Source of the DNA: Vibrio ulleungensis
Lineage (GTDB): Bacteria > Pseudomonadota > Gammaproteobacteria > Enterobacterales > Vibrionaceae
Direction: 5' to 3'
Length of the DNA: 64,000 nt
NCBI RefSeq assembly: GCF_016900875.1
Contig: NZ_JAFEUM010000006.1
Span: forward strand, 213,666 to 277,665
Shown here: positions 1 to 9,717 of the stretch, piece by piece
Numbering within the stretch: the first letter of the stretch is position 1
Layout of the letters: each line of letters starts with the position of its first letter
Made by a program: the position numbers and the translations under genes
The notes under the pieces: generated by a model
Told to the model about the DNA's origin: nothing
What the model saw: only the letters and a program-made list of their open reading frames with translations
The model's database searches: none

Positions 1-1775
1 TCTTCGGCAGCGGCTTTTTCTGCGGCTTCACCATAAAGACGAGCTTTAGGCTGTGATTTGGTGATCGTCACCTTGCTGTAGTCGATGGTTGGGGCGCTGT
101 CGGCTTGATAGAACGACAGACTGTGTTTAAGGAAGTTGTCGTCATCGCGCTCTGTGCATCCATCGTCAAGACGTTGGTGGGCACCGCGAGATTCTTTACG
201 CAAAATCGCAGAGTGCGCCATGGCTTCAGCAACATCCAGTCCGTAACCAATTTCGATGGCGTATAGAAGGTCAGTGTTGAATACGCTGCCCTTATCTTTG
301 ATGCTGATGTTTTTGTAGCGCTGTTTTAGCTCGGCCAATTTGTCGATGGTTTGTTGCATTAAGTCTTCACGACGATAAATACCGCAACCCGCTTCCATCG
401 CGTGACCCATTTCGGTACGAATATCAGACCAGTTTTCGTCGCCTTCTTGGCTACGAAGTGCGTCAATACGTGCTTGAACATCATCAATTTGGGCTTGAAT
501 GGCGTCGTCGTTCCAACCGCTAAATTCGCTGGCACGTTTTACTGCGTGCTCACCAGCAACGCGGCCAAATACTACAAACTCAGCCAGCGAGTTCGATCCT
601 AGGCGGTTTGCACCATGTAAGCCAACGGAAGCACATTCACCAACCGCAAATAGACCTTTGATTCGTGTTTCACACTGTGGATCGGTTTCAATTCCGCCCA
701 TGGTGTAGTGAACGGTAGGTCGAATTGGAATAGGCTCTTTAGCCGGATCAACATTCACGTACGCTTTAGCCAGTTCACAAATAAATGGCAGGCGCTCTTG
801 CAGGTACTCTTCCCCTAAGTGGCGAAGGTCGAGATGAACCACATCACCCAGTGGGTGCTCGATGGTATTGCCTTTTTGCTGCTCGTGCCAGAACGCTTGC
901 GAGACTTTATCGCGCGGACCAAGTTCCATGTATTTGTTTTTTGGTTCACCGACTGGGGTTTCAGGCCCCATGCCATAATCTTGTAGATAACGATAGCCAT
1001 CTTTATTGACGATGATGCCACCTTCACCACGACACCCTTCGGTCATGAGTATGCCAGTACCTGGCAGACCTGTTGGGTGGTATTGCACAAATTCCATATC
1101 ACGCAATGGTACGCCATGACGATAAGCCATCGCCATGCCATCGCCCGTCACAATGCCACCATTGGTATTGGTGTGGTACACACGTCCAGCACCGCCGGTT
1201 GCAAGTACCACCGATTTAGCTTTGATGGCAACCAACTCACCTTCAGACATATGAATGGCAATCAGGCCTTGAACTTCGCCATCATCGACCAATAAGTCGA
1301 CCACAAAGTACTCGTCGTATCGTTTGATTTGTGGGTATTTGATGGAGGTTTGAAACAGAGTATGAAGCATGTGGAAGCCAGTTTTATCGGCCGCGAACCA
1401 CGTACGTTCTACTTTCATTCCGCCAAAGCGGCGCACGTTGACCTCGCCATTCTCTTTGCGGCTCCAAGGGCAGCCCCACTGTTCCATTTGGATCATTTCG
1501 CGAGTGGCATTTTCAACAAAGTATTCCACAACGTCTTGCTCACACAACCAATCGCCACCGCCTACGGTGTCGTTAAAGTGATTGTCTAAGCTGTCTTCGT
1601 CTTTTACAACGGCAGCGGATCCACCTTCTGCGGCCACAGTATGGGAACGCATTGGATAGACTTTGGAAATGAGTGCAATTTCAAGATCTGGATTCGCTTC
1701 AGCAGCAGCGATAGCGGTACGAAGTCCCGCACCTCCAGCGCCAATGACAGCGATATCTGTGGTTATGGTTTTCAC
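1..1775 (-). CDS. frdA: Fumarate reductase flavoprotein subunit FrdA (3' end beyond window)
   Basis: Catalytic subunit of the membrane-bound quinol:fumarate reductase used in anaerobic respiration. It starts at GTG 1775 behind a GGAGGG ribosome site, and 591 codons are present of about 600 in the family, so only the last few residues are missing. The N-terminus has the FAD-binding IGAGGAG motif. It is followed by SHTVAAEGG, whose histidine is the covalent FAD attachment site in this family, and by the active-site QYHPTG motif. The frdBCD genes would lie beyond the left edge. It is divergent from epmA, the same arrangement as in E. coli. Succinate dehydrogenase SdhA is the alternative, but the neighbouring epmA favours FrdA. 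Confidence 0.93.
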   Translation of the reverse strand, partial: MKTITTDIAVIGAGGAGLRTAIAAAEANPDLEIALISKVYPMRSHTVAAEGGSAAVVKDEDSLDNHFNDTVGGGDWLCEQDVVEYFVENATREMIQMEQWGCPWSRKENGEVNVRRFGGMKVERTWFAADKTGFHMLHTLFQTSIKYPQIKRYDEYFVVDLLVDDGEVQGLIAIHMSEGELVAIKAKSVVLATGGAGRVYHTNTNGGIVTGDGMAMAYRHGVPLRDMEFVQYHPTGLPGTGILMTEGCRGEGGIIVNKDGYRYLQDYGMGPETPVGEPKNKYMELGPRDKVSQAFWHEQQKGNTIEHPLGDVVHLDLRHLGEEYLQERLPFICELAKAYVNVDPAKEPIPIRPTVHYTMGGIETDPQCETRIKGLFAVGECASVGLHGANRLGSNSLAEFVVFGRVAGEHAVKRASEFSGWNDDAIQAQIDDVQARIDALRSQEGDENWSDIRTEMGHAMEAGCGIYRREDLMQQTIDKLAELKQRYKNISIKDKGSVFNTDLLYAIEIGYGLDVAEAMAHSAILRKESRGAHQRLDDGCTERDDDNFLKHSLSFYQADSAPTIDYSKVTITKSQPKARLYGEAAEKAAAE

Positions 1776-2140
1776 AGTTACCCTCCACAAGGTCAAAGAT
1801 GCCATGTTCACAGTCATGTATGCATGAGTGTGATAGGCATGAGGAATGTTAAATCATCAAAGAAACTAGGGGTATAGTAGAGCTTTACCTTGACGATTAA
1901 ATTGACTCTGGCTCCTTTTTCACTCGATTCTGCTAAGTGAGTCATGGATTTGTTGCGAACTGTGACGCTGCTCTTAATTTTACGTTTGCTGACAATAATC
2001 CAACAAAAGACTTAGAAACAAAGGCTTGCAACGATTTCTTGTAAAAATTTCTCCGTTGATTGTCGATGCTAATATTGATGGTTGCAAGATTCTGTGCGGG
2101 CTTTATTATCGGCAGCGACCATTGAAAGAGGAAGTACCCA
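1776..2140. promoter_or_regulatory. frdA/epmA divergent intergenic region
   Basis: A 365-base AT-rich gap between two divergent genes, so it must carry promoters for both. I looked for FNR (TTGAT-N4-ATCAA) and CRP palindromes and found only poor partial matches. No specific site or coding region is called. Confidence 0.5.
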
Positions 2141-3112
2141 GTGAACCACGATTGGAAACCTAGTGCATCGATAGCATCGCTAAAGCAACGCGCTCAAATT
2201 ATTGCGTCTATACGTCAGTTTTTTAGCCAGCGTGATGTATGGGAAGCCGATACTCCGGCTTTTAGCCAAGCGACAGTGACCGATATTCACTTGCACACCT
2301 TCTCAACCCAGTTTGTTGGTCCTGGGTTTGCCAATGGGCAGACGCTGTATTGCATGACCAGTCCTGAATTCCACATGAAGCGGCTCCTTGCTGCGGGTAG
2401 CGGCTGTATATATCAAATCAACAAAGCGTTTCGAAACGAAGAATCGGGTCGCTTTCACAATCCAGAATTTACCATGCTCGAGTGGTATCGAGTGGGGTTT
2501 GACCATCATGCACTAATGGATGAAATGTCCGAGCTTTTGCAACGGGTACTGCCCATCACGCACTGTGATAGAACAACCTATCAACAAGCGTTCATCGCGC
2601 AGTTATCCTTGTGTCCGCTTGAAGCCAGTGTTGAACAGTTGCAACAAAAAGTGGCTGAACTTGGTATGTCCGATTTGGCGCACAGCGAATCCGACCGAGA
2701 TACCTTACTGCAATTATTATTCAGTGTCGGTGTAGAACCAAACATTGGACAGCAAGTTCCGGAATTGGTGTACGATTTTCCAGCGTCTCAAGCGGCTCTG
2801 GCTAAGATTAATGACTCTGACCCCAGAGTTGCGGATCGATTTGAGGTGTACTTTAAAGGTGTTGAGTTGGCTAATGGATTTCACGAGCTGCAAAACGCCG
2901 ATGAACAGTTGCGCCGCTTTGAACAAGATAATCAAAAAAGGCAGTCTATGGGGCTGCCCAAACAACCGATTGATCATCACTTGATTGCGGCGTTGCAGGC
3001 TGGGCTTCCCCATTGTGCCGGTGTGGCGTTAGGGATAGATCGCTTGGTTATGCTGGCGACACAGGCAACACACATTGATGAAGTGTTGGCGTTTCCCGTA
3101 TCACGAGCATAA
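2141..3112 (+). CDS. epmA: Elongation factor P beta-lysylation ligase EpmA
   Basis: A class II lysyl-tRNA synthetase paralogue that attaches (R)-beta-lysine to the conserved lysine of elongation factor P, needed for translation through polyproline. It has 323 residues, the usual length, and contains only the catalytic core without an anticodon-binding domain. Visible class II motifs are [10 protein letters not shown], the motif 2 region [21 protein letters not shown], and the motif 3 region [11 protein letters not shown] near the C-terminus. The GTG start follows AGAGGAAG. It is divergent from frdA as in E. coli and ends one base before the convergent transporter gene. Confidence 0.93.
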   Translation: MNHDWKPSASIASLKQRAQIIASIRQFFSQRDVWEADTPAFSQATVTDIHLHTFSTQFVGPGFANGQTLYCMTSPEFHMKRLLAAGSGCIYQINKAFRNEESGRFHNPEFTMLEWYRVGFDHHALMDEMSELLQRVLPITHCDRTTYQQAFIAQLSLCPLEASVEQLQQKVAELGMSDLAHSESDRDTLLQLLFSVGVEPNIGQQVPELVYDFPASQAALAKINDSDPRVADRFEVYFKGVELANGFHELQNADEQLRRFEQDNQKRQSMGLPKQPIDHHLIAALQAGLPHCAGVALGIDRLVMLATQATHIDEVLAFPVSRA

Positions 3113-3113
3113 A

Positions 3114-3998
3114 TTAACTGACGATAAGCGCGGTACCGACAACGGCAAGCGCCGCACCCAGCCATGAGTATCTATTGGGACGCTTTCTGGTGTAGAGCCA
3201 CAGCAGTGGCAGTACCATGATTGGAGTGGTTGACGACAGCAGTGCCACCATGCCGACATTACCTTCTTGCAGCGCAAATAAAATCAGCGTCATACCAACA
3301 GCCATAGCTAAAAAACCATTGACCACGGTAATAGAGAACATCTTCACGTTCATCGGGTTGTGCGCTTTGGCCAGTTTGGCTCCGCTGATTAAAAACAGTG
3401 AGTGGGCTATGAACGCGGTGATCATTCGGATGGCGGATGCGGCAATAGGATCGGCTTCGGTTTGCATAACGGGTTTAGCAATAATTCCGCCCAGTGCCTG
3501 ACACAATGCAGCGGTAAGGCCCAGCCCCACAGCAAACCACAGGTTTCCACGGATAGATTCCCAATCGTGGCTATTGCCACGGCGCCCGAAGTAGATGGCA
3601 AACACCACGCCACTAAACACCAAAATAGCGCCAAGCATTTCTAAGCCTTGAAATCGCTCGTCGAACAACCAAAACCCGAGCAGTGCAGAGAACAGAGCGT
3701 GACACGAAAACAACAGCCCCGCTTGCCTTGGTCCCATACGATTCATACACGCAAAAAGTGCCGTGTCCCCAATGAATATGCCGATTAATCCCGACAATGC
3801 CATTGGCCATAGGTAGCTCATTTCGATGCTTGACCAGCCACCAACCACAAACGCCATAGCGGTTAATATGACTGCGGTGGCACCCATGCGCCATCGACTG
3901 TACGCAAATGGACCTAAATGCTTGGCAGGTGTCACGGAGATTAGGCTTGAAAATGCCCATAAAAAGGCGGCCGCTAGGGCCATCCATTCGTAACCCAT
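3114..3998 (-). CDS. DMT-superfamily (EamA) transporter
   Basis: A 294-residue inner-membrane protein made of two tandem EamA repeats, with about ten hydrophobic helices and a C-terminal basic residue cluster before the last helix. EamA proteins export metabolites or amino acids, but the substrate cannot be read from sequence. The start is placed at ATG 3998 because GGGAG lies just upstream. The longer reading frame would begin inside the terminator hairpin of the preceding gene. It is convergent with epmA. Confidence 0.8.
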   Translation of the reverse strand: MGYEWMALAAAFLWAFSSLISVTPAKHLGPFAYSRWRMGATAVILTAMAFVVGGWSSIEMSYLWPMALSGLIGIFIGDTALFACMNRMGPRQAGLLFSCHALFSALLGFWLFDERFQGLEMLGAILVFSGVVFAIYFGRRGNSHDWESIRGNLWFAVGLGLTAALCQALGGIIAKPVMQTEADPIAASAIRMITAFIAHSLFLISGAKLAKAHNPMNVKMFSITVVNGFLAMAVGMTLILFALQEGNVGMVALLSSTTPIMVLPLLWLYTRKRPNRYSWLGAALAVVGTALIVS

Positions 3999-4022
3999 TA
4001 GGGCTCCCAATGTGGTAGTGGT

Positions 4023-4060
4023 AAAAACAGACAAGCCGCTACTTAATCATAGCGGCTTGT
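4023..4060 (-). terminator. Rho-independent terminator of the DASS transporter gene
   Basis: A 10-bp perfect stem (4031-4040 with 4051-4060) and a 10-base loop. On the minus strand it is followed by a T-rich stretch at 4027-4023. It lies between the stop of the anion symporter and the start of the EamA gene. Confidence 0.7.
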
Positions 4061-4090
4061 TTGTTGCAATATTTTCGCTAAAACAGATTG

Positions 4091-5506
4091 TTAGGTGAGA
4101 ATCATCAATGCGACGAATAGGATCGAAAGACCGATGATTCCGACAATGATCCCCGCTTTTGCCATATCTCTGCTTTCTATCAAACCTGTCGAGTAGGCTA
4201 ATGAGTTTGGTGGGGTAGAGACAGGCAATATCATACCCAGTGAAGCCGCAAAGGCGACAACAACAAGTAACCCCTGCATCCCGCCAAAGGACTCAAGACT
4301 GCTCATCGAGCTGCCTATGGCTGCGGCAATGGGCATCAGTAAGTTGGCGGTGGCTGTGTTGGACATAAAGTTTGCCATCAACCAGCACACTAAAGCCAAG
4401 GTAACAATAACCGCAAATGCAGACAGCGACTCGTAATCAATGGCGTGCGCTAGCGCTACTGCAAGACCTGTTTTCTCAAGGCCAATACCAATGGCAATAC
4501 CACCTGCCACTAGCCACAGCACATCCCAGTTGATTTGTTTAATCTCTGACTTGCCCATAATGCCGGTAAGGGTGAATACCGCCAGCGGTATGATGGATAC
4601 CACGTAAGTATTCATACCGTGCCACTTAGTTGTGAGCCACAAAAGGATAGTGGCGATGAAGGTGACGTACACCACGATGGCACGCCAGTGTTTACTAAAT
4701 TGCCCACTAAGCTCTAGACGCAGCGACTTTTGCTGAGCAGGAAACAGCTTTTGCAGCAGCAGCCATGCTATGGCCAACTGCACAATGACAAAGGGCAGCC
4801 CAAAGCTCATCCACGTTAGGAAATCAATGCTGTTTTCACCTGTGAGGTATTGCAACGCAATGGCGTTCGGCGGGGTACCAATGGGCGTTGCCATCCCGCC
4901 GGTATTTGCAGCAATAGGAATACACAGTACCAGTGCTTTTATGCCGGTATCGCCTTTAGGGGCGGCGGCCACGATGGGGCTGAGCAGCGCCAACATCATT
5001 ACTGTCGTCGCGGTGTTGGACATAAACATTGAGAATATGGCGGTAATAAGCATTAGCCCTAGCATGATGAATCTGGGCTGTTCACCAAAAGGCTTGAGTA
5101 ACACGCGGGCTAAATTGTTGTCGAGATTGTACTTGGCGGCCGATATGGCTAACGCGAACCCGCCCATGAATAGAATAATAATAGGGGATGAAAATGCGCC
5201 AAAAATATCGGTATAAGGCACTAAAACACCTAGGTTCTCTGCACTCGACGCGCTGGTGAGTGAGGCGAGTCCCTTATTGGAAATGAATATCAACTCCAAG
5301 GTAATGATCAGTATGGAGGTGGCAAAGACGGGTACGGGCTCCAACACCCAAAGCAGTGCAGCCATTACAAATATGGCGAGCAGACGATGTTGCGTCACGG
5401 TGAGATCGTGTATCGGGATTGCTGAGGTTGGAAGGATATAAATGAATAACGGAATCAAGATGCATACTGCCAATTTGATCGCAGTATGTCGATGAGGTCC
5501 TAACAT
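4091..5506 (-). CDS. SLC13/DASS-family sodium:anion (di/tricarboxylate) symporter
   Basis: A 471-residue polytopic membrane protein of the divalent anion:sodium symporter family, which imports dicarboxylates, citrate or sulfate with sodium. The duplicated SNT signatures that bind substrate and sodium are present as MSNTATTVMM in the first half and MSNTATANLLMPI in the second, with two proline-rich hairpin motifs (IGTPPNAIA and VSTPPNSLA). The start ATG is preceded by GGAG. It is monocistronic, with a terminator downstream. The nearby fumarate reductase makes a C4-dicarboxylate substrate plausible, but that is inference. Confidence 0.85.
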   Translation of the reverse strand: MLGPHRHTAIKLAVCILIPLFIYILPTSAIPIHDLTVTQHRLLAIFVMAALLWVLEPVPVFATSILIITLELIFISNKGLASLTSASSAENLGVLVPYTDIFGAFSSPIIILFMGGFALAISAAKYNLDNNLARVLLKPFGEQPRFIMLGLMLITAIFSMFMSNTATTVMMLALLSPIVAAAPKGDTGIKALVLCIPIAANTGGMATPIGTPPNAIALQYLTGENSIDFLTWMSFGLPFVIVQLAIAWLLLQKLFPAQQKSLRLELSGQFSKHWRAIVVYVTFIATILLWLTTKWHGMNTYVVSIIPLAVFTLTGIMGKSEIKQINWDVLWLVAGGIAIGIGLEKTGLAVALAHAIDYESLSAFAVIVTLALVCWLMANFMSNTATANLLMPIAAAIGSSMSSLESFGGMQGLLVVVAFAASLGMILPVSTPPNSLAYSTGLIESRDMAKAGIIVGIIGLSILFVALMILT

Positions 5507-5850
5507 TGCAAAGCTCCGTGCAAGCTGCCCAATTGAATGAAGTGAACAGCATACCGAATATAAAAATCAGGGTCTTAGATCGCGGTAGAGTATTTAATCA
5601 GTAGCCGAGGGAATCGGCCTAAATGTTGTTTATGGTCAAAAAAGCGAGGTGTGTAGGCGTTGTGTCGAAGAGAATAGCCACCACCTTTTCGTCATTGGTA
5701 TAGTGACTCATAGGTTCATCTTCAATGGCAGTAGTGGCATTACCAGACGCTCTTTAAGTGCCTGCCTATAAGCCGCCATAAAAAAAGACCAGCTCATTTC
5801 TTGCTTAGCAAGATAGGGGCTGGTCAATTTATTGCCGAGTTGTGGCGCGA
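5507..5850. promoter_or_regulatory. Intergenic region upstream of the DASS transporter
   Basis: A 344-base gap that holds the rraA terminator at its right end (5780-5825) and presumably the DASS transporter promoter near 5507-5600. Two short overlapping minus-strand frames (23 and 30 codons, about 5619-5778) have no convincing ribosome site or recognised homology, so they are not called as genes. Confidence 0.45.
5780..5825 (-). terminator. Rho-independent terminator of rraA
   Basis: A 7-bp outer stem (GACCAGC at 5787-5793 with GCTGGTC at 5819-5825) encloses a smaller CTTGC/GCAAG hairpin. On the minus strand it is followed by seven T residues (5786-5780), just after the rraA stop. Confidence 0.8.
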
Positions 5851-6372
5851 TTATTCTCCGATATCGTCGACTTCGTTATCTAGGTCGAAGTTTACCTCTA
5901 AAGGCTCTTGAGAAATGATGATGCCAGTATTATCCGCGTATAGGTAATCTTCTGGTAAGAATGTCACACCACCAAAATTGACAGGCACATCGATGTCACC
6001 GATGTTTTGCGCCGCGGCGCCAACCGGTATTGAGGCTAAGGCTTGAATGCCGATACTCATGTCTTCGAGATCATCAACCTCGCGAACGCAGCCATAAACC
6101 ACAATACCTTCCCAATCATTTTCTTCGGCCAATGAAGCCAACTCTGCATCGATAAGAGCACGGCGAAGTGAACCGCCTCCATCAATCAGCAACACGCGAC
6201 CGTCACCGTCTTCTTCGAGAATGGAGCGGATGATACCGTTGTCTTCAAAACATTTTACCGTGGTCAATTGACCTGCGAATGATGCGCTCCCACCAAAATT
6301 ACTGAACATGGGCTCAACAACATCAACCTGATCTAGGTAGACATCGCATAGGGCAGACGTATTGTATTCCAT
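5851..6372 (-). CDS. rraA: Ribonuclease E activity regulator RraA
   Basis: A trimeric cytoplasmic protein that binds the C-terminal scaffold of RNase E and inhibits mRNA and rRNA processing. Here it is 173 residues. The typical N-terminus [20 protein letters not shown] fixes the start at ATG 6372, not at the upstream in-frame ATG at 6435. The RraA-like ring-fold motifs [15 protein letters not shown] and [13 protein letters not shown] are clear. The acidic C-terminal tail is somewhat longer than in E. coli. It follows menA on the same strand 110 bases away, the conserved menA-rraA pair, and ends at a strong terminator. Confidence 0.93.
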   Translation of the reverse strand: MEYNTSALCDVYLDQVDVVEPMFSNFGGSASFAGQLTTVKCFEDNGIIRSILEEDGDGRVLLIDGGGSLRRALIDAELASLAEENDWEGIVVYGCVREVDDLEDMSIGIQALASIPVGAAAQNIGDIDVPVNFGGVTFLPEDYLYADNTGIIISQEPLEVNFDLDNEVDDIGE

Positions 6373-6482
6373 TCTCGTTACACCTTTATCGGCTAGCATG
6401 AAGTTTGAGTATATCCCTAAGCTATTGGAATTCAATGATTAGAAGCAATCTTTACTCAACAAACGTTGTGAGGTCACGCTAA

Positions 6483-7391
6483 TTAATTCACCAATAGCGC
6501 CACGATAAATACCACATTAACCAGCAGTGCGGTTTTGACTACATCGCCCATCAATGGGGCCACCTGCGAAGGGTAGTCACACTCTTTGATCTTGCCGCAG
6601 TGCACGGCTATTGGGGCGAGCGCGATAGAGTAAATCGCGATCGACAAAATAGAGGCGTCAATAAACACCAGATAACAAGCAAACAGAGCCCAGGCCAATC
6701 CGCACAAAATTAGGTGATACTGCTTCGCGCTTTGTAAGCCAATGCGTACAGGGACGGTGTGCTTTCCGCTGGCTTCATCGTTATCGATGTCACGCATGTT
6801 GTTAATGTTGAGCACCGCTACCGACAGTAAACCACAGGCAGCGGCAGGAATAAGAGATAACAGGGTAAACACACCAGTGTGCAAAATTTCGCTGCCAATC
6901 ACGCCAACAAACCCAAAAAACAGTAGCACGGCAAGATCGCCTAGCCCTAAATATCCGTATGGCCGTTTGCCGACCGTGTATGCGACGGCGGCTAGCATCG
7001 AGCTGATGCCCAGACCCAAAAAGAGCACGATTTGAGTGGGAGTATTGACCGACATCATCACTAACGCTAAGCCAGATACCAGTGTTAGCAAGGACGTGAC
7101 CCAAAGGGCCTTTTTCATGGTAGGTAAACTGATATCACCAGACTGTACGGCGCGAGTTGGGCCGATGCGTTGTTCGTTGTCAGTACCTTTTACTGCGTCT
7201 CCATAATCATTAGCCAAATTGGACAGTATTTGCAGTAATGATGCGGTGACTATCGCAAGCACTAAGGTACTTATTGAAAGCGAGCCATTGGTATACGCCA
7301 ATGTACTGCCCAGTAATATGGAACAAAGGGCAAGGGGGAGTGTTTTTGGCCGAGTTGCGCCAATCCACGCTTGTATAGGTATGGTGTTCAT
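6483..7391 (-). CDS. menA: 1,4-dihydroxy-2-naphthoate octaprenyltransferase MenA
   Basis: An integral-membrane UbiA-family prenyltransferase that joins the polyprenyl chain to dihydroxynaphthoate in menaquinone synthesis. It has 302 residues with about nine helices. Both Asp-rich motifs that bind Mg-diphosphate are visible: NDYGDAVKGTD near residues 63-73 and NNMRDIDND near 196-204. Menaquinone serves the fumarate reductase encoded at the left edge. The upstream neighbour is an ABC importer. In E. coli hslU occupies that position. Confidence 0.92.
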   Translation of the reverse strand: MNTIPIQAWIGATRPKTLPLALCSILLGSTLAYTNGSLSISTLVLAIVTASLLQILSNLANDYGDAVKGTDNEQRIGPTRAVQSGDISLPTMKKALWVTSLLTLVSGLALVMMSVNTPTQIVLFLGLGISSMLAAVAYTVGKRPYGYLGLGDLAVLLFFGFVGVIGSEILHTGVFTLLSLIPAAACGLLSVAVLNINNMRDIDNDEASGKHTVPVRIGLQSAKQYHLILCGLAWALFACYLVFIDASILSIAIYSIALAPIAVHCGKIKECDYPSQVAPLMGDVVKTALLVNVVFIVALLVN

Positions 7392-7501
7392 TCAATGTGT
7401 GTAGGTATCGATTAATGCGTCGAGTATATCAAAAGCGTAGCTTTAGTTCAGAGTTGTCCTCTTTACTGTGATGATACAATCATATGCGCCTCTCAACAGT
7501 T

Positions 7502-7542
7502 AAAAAAAGAGCCCAAAGTGTAGCTGCACCTTAGGCTCTTTA
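7502..7542 (-). terminator. Terminator of the sugar ABC operon
   Basis: The stem AAAGAGCC...GGCTCTTT carries an inner AAGTG/CACTT extension. On the minus strand it is followed by a run of seven T residues. It lies 20 bases past the stop of the solute-binding protein. Confidence 0.75.
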
Positions 7543-7562
7543 GGGGAGGAGTCTTTACTTAT

Positions 7563-8789
7563 TTATTTAAACGTACGTTGACGTGTTTTCTCTAGGCGCT
7601 CAAGGATCTTCTCAATACGGTCTGGGTGGACCATAAACTCTTGGAAGCCTTTCATGCCTTCAGTCGCCATTGCAGGATCAGTATCGCGGTCATAGAACTG
7701 AGCCGTACCGTCTGCAGAGCCAAGCATTGCCACACCTTTATCTAGGAATGGGTCAGATTTGGCTTTAGCTTTGTTGTTGGTTGGAATTTGCAGCAGCATT
7801 TCGTTAATTAACTGCTGGTTCTCTGGCAATGCAACAAAGGCTAGGAACTTACGTGCGTCTTCTTTGTTCTTCGCTTTCGATGGAATGTGAATCGTATCCA
7901 TTGGTGCATCTTCAGCCATACCTACAGAAGGATCGATGCTTGGGAACTGGAAGAAGCCCATTTTACCATCAAGCTCTTTCGGGAAGTTTGGCGTAATGAA
8001 GTTACCCATTAGGTACATTGCAGCTTCACCGTTGTATAAGAATGGTTGCGCTTCCTGCCACGAATAAGACGCGTGGTTTTCTAGGTAGTAACCTGGCTCA
8101 ACCAATTCTGCCCAGTTGGCAAATGTTTTCTTCACGCGATCATCGGTGTAGGGCACTTTACCGTCCATCAACTCGATGTGGAAATCCAGACCGTTAGTAC
8201 GCATGTTGATGTAATCAAACCAACCCGCAGCCGTCCATAGGTATTTGGTACCGATGGTAAACGGTGCAACGTTGTTTTCTTTTAATGTCGCAGATGCGGC
8301 TTTTAGCTCATCCCACGTTTTTGGCTCGCTAATACCATATTGTTCAAAGATATCTTTGCGGTAGTACACACCCCATTGGTAGTAAGTGTATGGCACACCA
8401 TATTGCTTGCCGTTTACGGTCATCGCAGGTTGCGCGGCCGCAAAGTCTTCGTTCATGCCGTTTGCCGTCCACATATCGCTGACGTCTTCAAAAAGGCCAC
8501 GGTCAACGAACGCTTTCATACGGTTACCTGCGTACCAGAACACGACATCAGGTGGCGAAGTAACCAACCAGTTACGAATCGTGGTTTTGTATGACTCGTG
8601 GTCGTACAGGTTATATTTGACTTCGATATCTGGATTAGCTTGCTCAAAGCGGTTGATGATCTCAGCCCACGCTTCTTTAGGTGCTGGGTCGGAGGCATCG
8701 GAGTTAATGACCAGAGTACCAGCCATTGCAGACGTCGCAACTGTTGCTGCGAGTGCTGTAGTAGCGGCAATGTGTTTCACGTATTTCAT
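7563..8789 (-). CDS. Sugar ABC transporter substrate-binding protein (family 1)
   Basis: A periplasmic solute-binding protein of 408 residues. It starts at ATG 8789, where AAGGACC sits upstream and a standard Sec signal peptide begins (basic MKYVKH, hydrophobic alanine-rich core, AMA cleavage site near residue 23). The longer frame back to 8882 would overlap the preceding permease. Features shared with bacterial extracellular binding family 1 include the PPDVVFWYAG segment, GVPYTYY, and the aromatic residues lining the cleft. It is the last gene of a permease-permease-binding protein operon, an unusual order. The substrate is an oligo- or monosaccharide by family, otherwise unknown. Confidence 0.85.
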   Translation of the reverse strand: MKYVKHIAATTALAATVATSAMAGTLVINSDASDPAPKEAWAEIINRFEQANPDIEVKYNLYDHESYKTTIRNWLVTSPPDVVFWYAGNRMKAFVDRGLFEDVSDMWTANGMNEDFAAAQPAMTVNGKQYGVPYTYYQWGVYYRKDIFEQYGISEPKTWDELKAASATLKENNVAPFTIGTKYLWTAAGWFDYINMRTNGLDFHIELMDGKVPYTDDRVKKTFANWAELVEPGYYLENHASYSWQEAQPFLYNGEAAMYLMGNFITPNFPKELDGKMGFFQFPSIDPSVGMAEDAPMDTIHIPSKAKNKEDARKFLAFVALPENQQLINEMLLQIPTNNKAKAKSDPFLDKGVAMLGSADGTAQFYDRDTDPAMATEGMKGFQEFMVHPDRIEKILERLEKTRQRTFK

Positions 8790-8868
8790 AGGTAAGGTCC
8801 TTATTATTGAGCGCAAGGCTCTGTTCCACTTATTGTTGTTATGTGTCGTCGTTGTGCATGCACAGGTG

Positions 8869-9717
8869 CTATTTCGTTGCACCTAAGGTTAACCCGGCAA
8901 TAAAGTGTTTTTGCATCGCAAAGAACAGCATTACTGGCGGTATTGCGGCCACGACAGCACCTGCTGACATAAACTGCCAAGAGGCGAGCCATTGGCCCTG
9001 TAGGGAGCTGAGACCAGCTGTTACCGGTCGGACATCGTCACTTTGTACCAACACGAGTGCCCAGAAATAATCATTCCAAATAAAGGTAAAGACAAGTACC
9101 GCCAAAGCCGCTAAAGCGGGCCTTACAAGAGGCAGCACAATGAATGTAAAGATGCGCCACTCTTTTACCCCTTCTACACGTGCCGCTTCTATCAATGCAT
9201 CGGGGATGCCGACAATGAAGTTACGCATAAAGAGGGTACAAAAGCCGGCCTGGAAAGCGACATGGAAGAAAATCAATGCCCAATGGGTATCGTAAAGACC
9301 CAAGGTGATGGTTAAATCGCGAACCGGGATCATTAGGATCTGGAAGGGGACAAAGTTACCGCCAATGAACATGGCAAAGATCCAAATGTTGGCCTTGAAT
9401 CGATATTTAGCCAGTGCAAAACCCGCGAGGGTGGATAGCGCAACTGCTCCCATGACCGCAGGAATAGTGATCATCAAACTGTTGAGTAAGTAATCGCCCA
9501 TGGCGGTTGAGGTGAAGACCTGGGTGTAGTTTTCGACAAAGTGAATCTCTTCAGGCCATCCCCAATAGTTGCCTTTGTTGATATCTTCGATTGAGCGCAG
9601 TGATGTTAACATTACCGCGAGCAAGGGCAGCAACCATAGAATAATGGTAAATGGCAGCGCAGCACGATAGCTGATATTGGCCAGAGGGCCTGCTTTTTGT
9701 ATCGGTTGTGGGAACAT
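8869..9717 (-). CDS. Sugar ABC transporter permease (MalG type)
   Basis: An inner-membrane permease of 282 residues with six predicted helices. It carries the EAA loop that docks the ATPase, EAARVEGVKEWRIFTFIVLP at about residues 180-199. It overlaps the stop of the upstream permease by one base (TAATG), so the two are translationally coupled. With its MalF-type partner it forms the pore for the binding protein encoded downstream. No ATPase gene is present in the cluster. Confidence 0.88.
   Translation of the reverse strand: MFPQPIQKAGPLANISYRAALPFTIILWLLPLLAVMLTSLRSIEDINKGNYWGWPEEIHFVENYTQVFTSTAMGDYLLNSLMITIPAVMGAVALSTLAGFALAKYRFKANIWIFAMFIGGNFVPFQILMIPVRDLTITLGLYDTHWALIFFHVAFQAGFCTLFMRNFIVGIPDALIEAARVEGVKEWRIFTFIVLPLVRPALAALAVLVFTFIWNDYFWALVLVQSDDVRPVTAGLSSLQGQWLASWQFMSAGAVVAAIPPVMLFFAMQKHFIAGLTLGATK

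Noticed and set aside
1847..1860. Possible FNR site upstream of frdA (TGTTA-N4-ATCAA)
   Set aside because: Only one half matches TTGAT/ATCAA. Too weak to claim, although FNR control of frd is expected biologically.
5619..5778. Two short overlapping minus-strand frames (23 and 30 codons) with an ATGA junction
   Set aside because: No strong ribosome site, no recognised similarity and ordinary intergenic composition. Probably chance.
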